Origin: Pseudomonadota bacterium
GTDB taxonomy: Bacteria > Pseudomonadota > Alphaproteobacteria > Rhizobiales > Rhizobiaceae
Length of the DNA stretch: 8,815 bases
Assembly: GCA_023428515.1 (NCBI GenBank)
Contig: JAEYXI010000667.1
Span: 1-8,815, forward strand
Direction of reading: 5' to 3'
In this document: positions 6,867 through 8,815 of the stretch, one piece after another
Numbering within the stretch: the stretch's first letter is position 1
Layout of the letters: each line of letters starts with the position of its first letter
Position numbers and translations under genes: made by a program
The notes under the pieces: generated by a model
The model's database searches: none
What the model was told of the DNA's origin: nothing
What the model saw: the letters and a program-made list of their open reading frames with translations, nothing else

Positions 6867-8651
6867 TCAGGAATCGGCCGGCAAGGTCACGGTGAAGCGC
6901 GCGCCGCGGATTTCGCCGGGCTTGCCACCGGCGATGTTTTCCGCCGTCAGCGTGCCGCCATGTGCCTCGACGATCTGCCTGGAGATCGACAGGCCAAGAC
7001 CGGAATTCTGGCCAAAAGCCTCGCCGGCGGGCCGGTCGGTATAGAACCGCTCGAAGATGCGGTCGATGGTGTCGGCGCGGATGCCCGGCCCGTTGTCATC
7101 GACGGTCAGCATGACCAGCTTGCCGACCCGCGACAGCGAAACGGTGATCTTGCCTGTCTCCTCCGGCACGAAGGAGCGTGCATTCTCGATCAGGTTGGTG
7201 ATGACCTGTCCAAGCCTCAGATCGTGGCCAACCACCGAATAGCCCTTTGCCCCCTGGGGCAGCTTGTCGACCTTGAATTCGATCTCGACCGGCTTCCTCT
7301 TGCCGCCGGCGTCGCGCATCGCCGCCACCAGATCGCCGACGAATTTCTTGAGGTCGACCTTCGCCGAATCCTCGCGCGCCAGCTCGGCATCGAGCCGCGA
7401 AGCGTCGGAAATATCGGTGATCAGGCGGTCGAGACGCCTCACGTCGTGCTGGATGACCTCCATCAGCCGTTCGCGTGAGTTCTCGCTCTTGGCGATCGGC
7501 AAGGTCTCCACCGCACTGCGCAGCGAGGTCAGCGGGTTCTTAAGCTCGTGGCTGACGTCGGCGGCAAAGCTCTCGATCGCCTCTATGCGCGCATAGAGCG
7601 CCTTGGTCATGTCGCGCACGGCGACCGACAAATTGCCGATCTCGTCCTGGCGGTCGGAGAAATCGGGGATCTCCTCGCGGCTCTTGACGCCGCGCCGCAC
7701 GCGGTTAGCCGCCGCCGCCAGGCGGCGCAGCGGATTGGCGATGGTTGAGGCCAGCATGATTGACAGGAGCACGTTGACCAGCGCCGCGACCCCGAACACG
7801 CGCAGGATCGAGTTGCGTTCGGCCTGCACGATCTTGTCGATGTCGCCACCCTGCGTCGACAGCATCAGCACGCCGAGCACGGCGCGGAAGCGCTGCACGG
7901 GCACGGCCACCGACACGATCTGCTCACCCTGTTCGGAAATGCGCACCACCGTCGAGGGTGCGCCGGTCAGCGCGTTGATCACCTCGGGGAAAGCTGCGCC
8001 GTTGCCGCCCGGCTGCTCCTTGTAGATGGGCAGGTCGGTGCGGCGGAAGAAATCGGCGATGAATTTCTGGATGCGCTCGAGGAGATCGGGCTCCTCCTCG
8101 TCGACCGATGGCAGGTCGTAGCGCAGGATCTGGCCGCGCGAATAGAGGTGGCGCGAATCGAGCAGCAGGTTGGCGTCGCGGTCGTAGATGCGCGCGCGCG
8201 TCCTGGTCGGCGAGATCAGGCGCCTGAGCACCGGCGCCACGCGCTCGGGATTGATCGGGAAGTCGAGGCTGTCGAGCTGGTCGGAACCCGGTCCCAAGCT
8301 TTCGCCCGCCTGCAGCTCGAGCAGCTTTTCCGGATCGATCGAGATCGAATCCGTCTCCACAGTCGCGGAAGCCGCGATCGCGCCGGCGATGATCTCGCCC
8401 TGCGTGCGCAGGCTTTCGACGCGGGCTTCGATCAGCCCGTCGCGGAACTGGTTGAGATAGAGGATGCCGACGACCAGCACGCAGAGCGCGGCGAGGTTGA
8501 GGAAAAGGATGCGCCGCGTCAGGCTGGAAAAGATGTAGTGGCCAAGGAAGCGCTGCGCCCTGATGCGCAGCCTGCCCAGATAGGAAGGCAGAGGCCGCGC
8601 CGGCCGCTTCGCGGCGACAGGCGCGCTCTTTATCTCCGCTTCCATGACCAT
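6867..8651 (-). CDS. chvG: Sensor histidine kinase ChvG (ExoS)
   Basis: 594 residues. Membrane kinase of the ChvG–ChvI system, which senses acid and envelope stress and in rhizobia and Agrobacterium governs exopolysaccharide, motility and host interaction. There is a cytoplasmic N-terminus, TM1 (~46–66), a large periplasmic sensor region (~67–283), TM2 (~284–304), HAMP (~305–357), and a dimerisation helix with VSHELKNPL in which His368 is the phospho-acceptor. The ATPase domain follows with NLIENA (486–491), DDNGPGI (518–524) and GLGLSI (551–556). All motifs look functional. In Sinorhizobium the periplasmic domain is held off by ExoR. ExoR is not in this window. The start at 8651 is chosen because GGCGGAG lies ten bases upstream; the ATG at 8645 would be too far. 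It starts 29 bp after chvI and runs almost directly into hprK. Confidence 0.96.
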   Translation of the reverse strand: MVMEAEIKSAPVAAKRPARPLPSYLGRLRIRAQRFLGHYIFSSLTRRILFLNLAALCVLVVGILYLNQFRDGLIEARVESLRTQGEIIAGAIAASATVETDSISIDPEKLLELQAGESLGPGSDQLDSLDFPINPERVAPVLRRLISPTRTRARIYDRDANLLLDSRHLYSRGQILRYDLPSVDEEEPDLLERIQKFIADFFRRTDLPIYKEQPGGNGAAFPEVINALTGAPSTVVRISEQGEQIVSVAVPVQRFRAVLGVLMLSTQGGDIDKIVQAERNSILRVFGVAALVNVLLSIMLASTIANPLRRLAAAANRVRRGVKSREEIPDFSDRQDEIGNLSVAVRDMTKALYARIEAIESFAADVSHELKNPLTSLRSAVETLPIAKSENSRERLMEVIQHDVRRLDRLITDISDASRLDAELAREDSAKVDLKKFVGDLVAAMRDAGGKRKPVEIEFKVDKLPQGAKGYSVVGHDLRLGQVITNLIENARSFVPEETGKITVSLSRVGKLVMLTVDDNGPGIRADTIDRIFERFYTDRPAGEAFGQNSGLGLSISRQIVEAHGGTLTAENIAGGKPGEIRGARFTVTLPADS

Positions 8652-8680
8652 CGGCAGTGGTCTCCGCCTGGACTCCCGTC

Positions 8681-8815
8681 CTATGCCTCGCGGAACCGGT
8701 AGCCCACCCCGTAAAGCGTTTCGATCATCTCGAAATCGTCGTCGACCTGCTTGAACTTCTTGCGCAGGCGCTTGATGTGGCTGTCGATCGTCCGGTCATC
8801 GACATAGACCTGCTC
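8681..8815 (-). CDS. chvI: Response regulator ChvI, C-terminal end only
   Basis: The last 44 codons plus TAG of an OmpR-family regulator, continuing beyond the right edge. The visible part is the winged-helix recognition region: [17 protein letters not shown], the DNA-contacting helix, then the wing hairpin ending [10 protein letters not shown]. The match to ChvI, and chvG 29 bp downstream, make it the partner of that kinase. The receiver domain lies outside the window. Confidence 0.93.
   Translation of the reverse strand, partial: EQVYVDDRTIDSHIKRLRKKFKQVDDDFEMIETLYGVGYRFREA

Overview
The window looks like chromosomal DNA of an alphaproteobacterium of the Hyphomicrobiales, most like the Mesorhizobium/Phyllobacteriaceae branch. 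I infer this from the high GC content, from protein similarity recalled without a database search, and from the gene order chvI–chvG–hprK–EIIA(Man)–HPr–ahcY–divL–tsaE. That order is a familiar conserved block in rhizobia. Every real gene I can support lies on the minus strand, so transcription runs from the right edge to the left edge. The long plus-strand reading frames are GC-rich shadows.

Right to left: (1) 8815–6867 holds the 3' end of the response regulator gene chvI and the complete sensor kinase gene chvG, an acid/envelope-stress two-component system. (2) 6865–5523 holds a small nitrogen-PTS-like module. It comprises a short catalytic-domain-only HPr kinase (hprK, one base after chvG), a 184-bp gap with a hairpin, an EIIA(Man)-type protein and HPr. 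No sugar transporter subunit is present, so the module is probably regulatory. (3) 5522–5308 is an intergenic region with a perfect 7-2-7 palindrome and a small hairpin upstream of ahcY. (4) 5307–3913 is ahcY, closed by a textbook rho-independent terminator. Its frame is intact except for one amber codon exactly where the conserved Lys of the NAD-binding GYGDVGKG motif should be. (5) 3713–1143 encodes a DivL-type multi-PAS pseudo-histidine kinase with Tyr in place of the phospho-acceptor His. Its 5' region carries a cluster of GANTC sites. (6) 1146–1 encodes a natural fusion of TsaE (tRNA t6A synthesis ATPase) to an AmgK-like sugar kinase. It overlaps divL by ATGA and runs off the left edge.

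The genes link envelope sensing (ChvG/ChvI), a phosphorelay reporting metabolic state (HprK/HPr/EIIA), the methyl cycle (AhcY), cell-cycle signalling (DivL), and tRNA modification with cell-wall sugar recycling (TsaE–AmgK). I found no mobile element, CRISPR array, tRNA or rRNA, and no wholly unknown system. The points most worth a second look are the ahcY amber codon, the GANTC cluster at divL, the palindrome before ahcY and the hairpin before EIIA.
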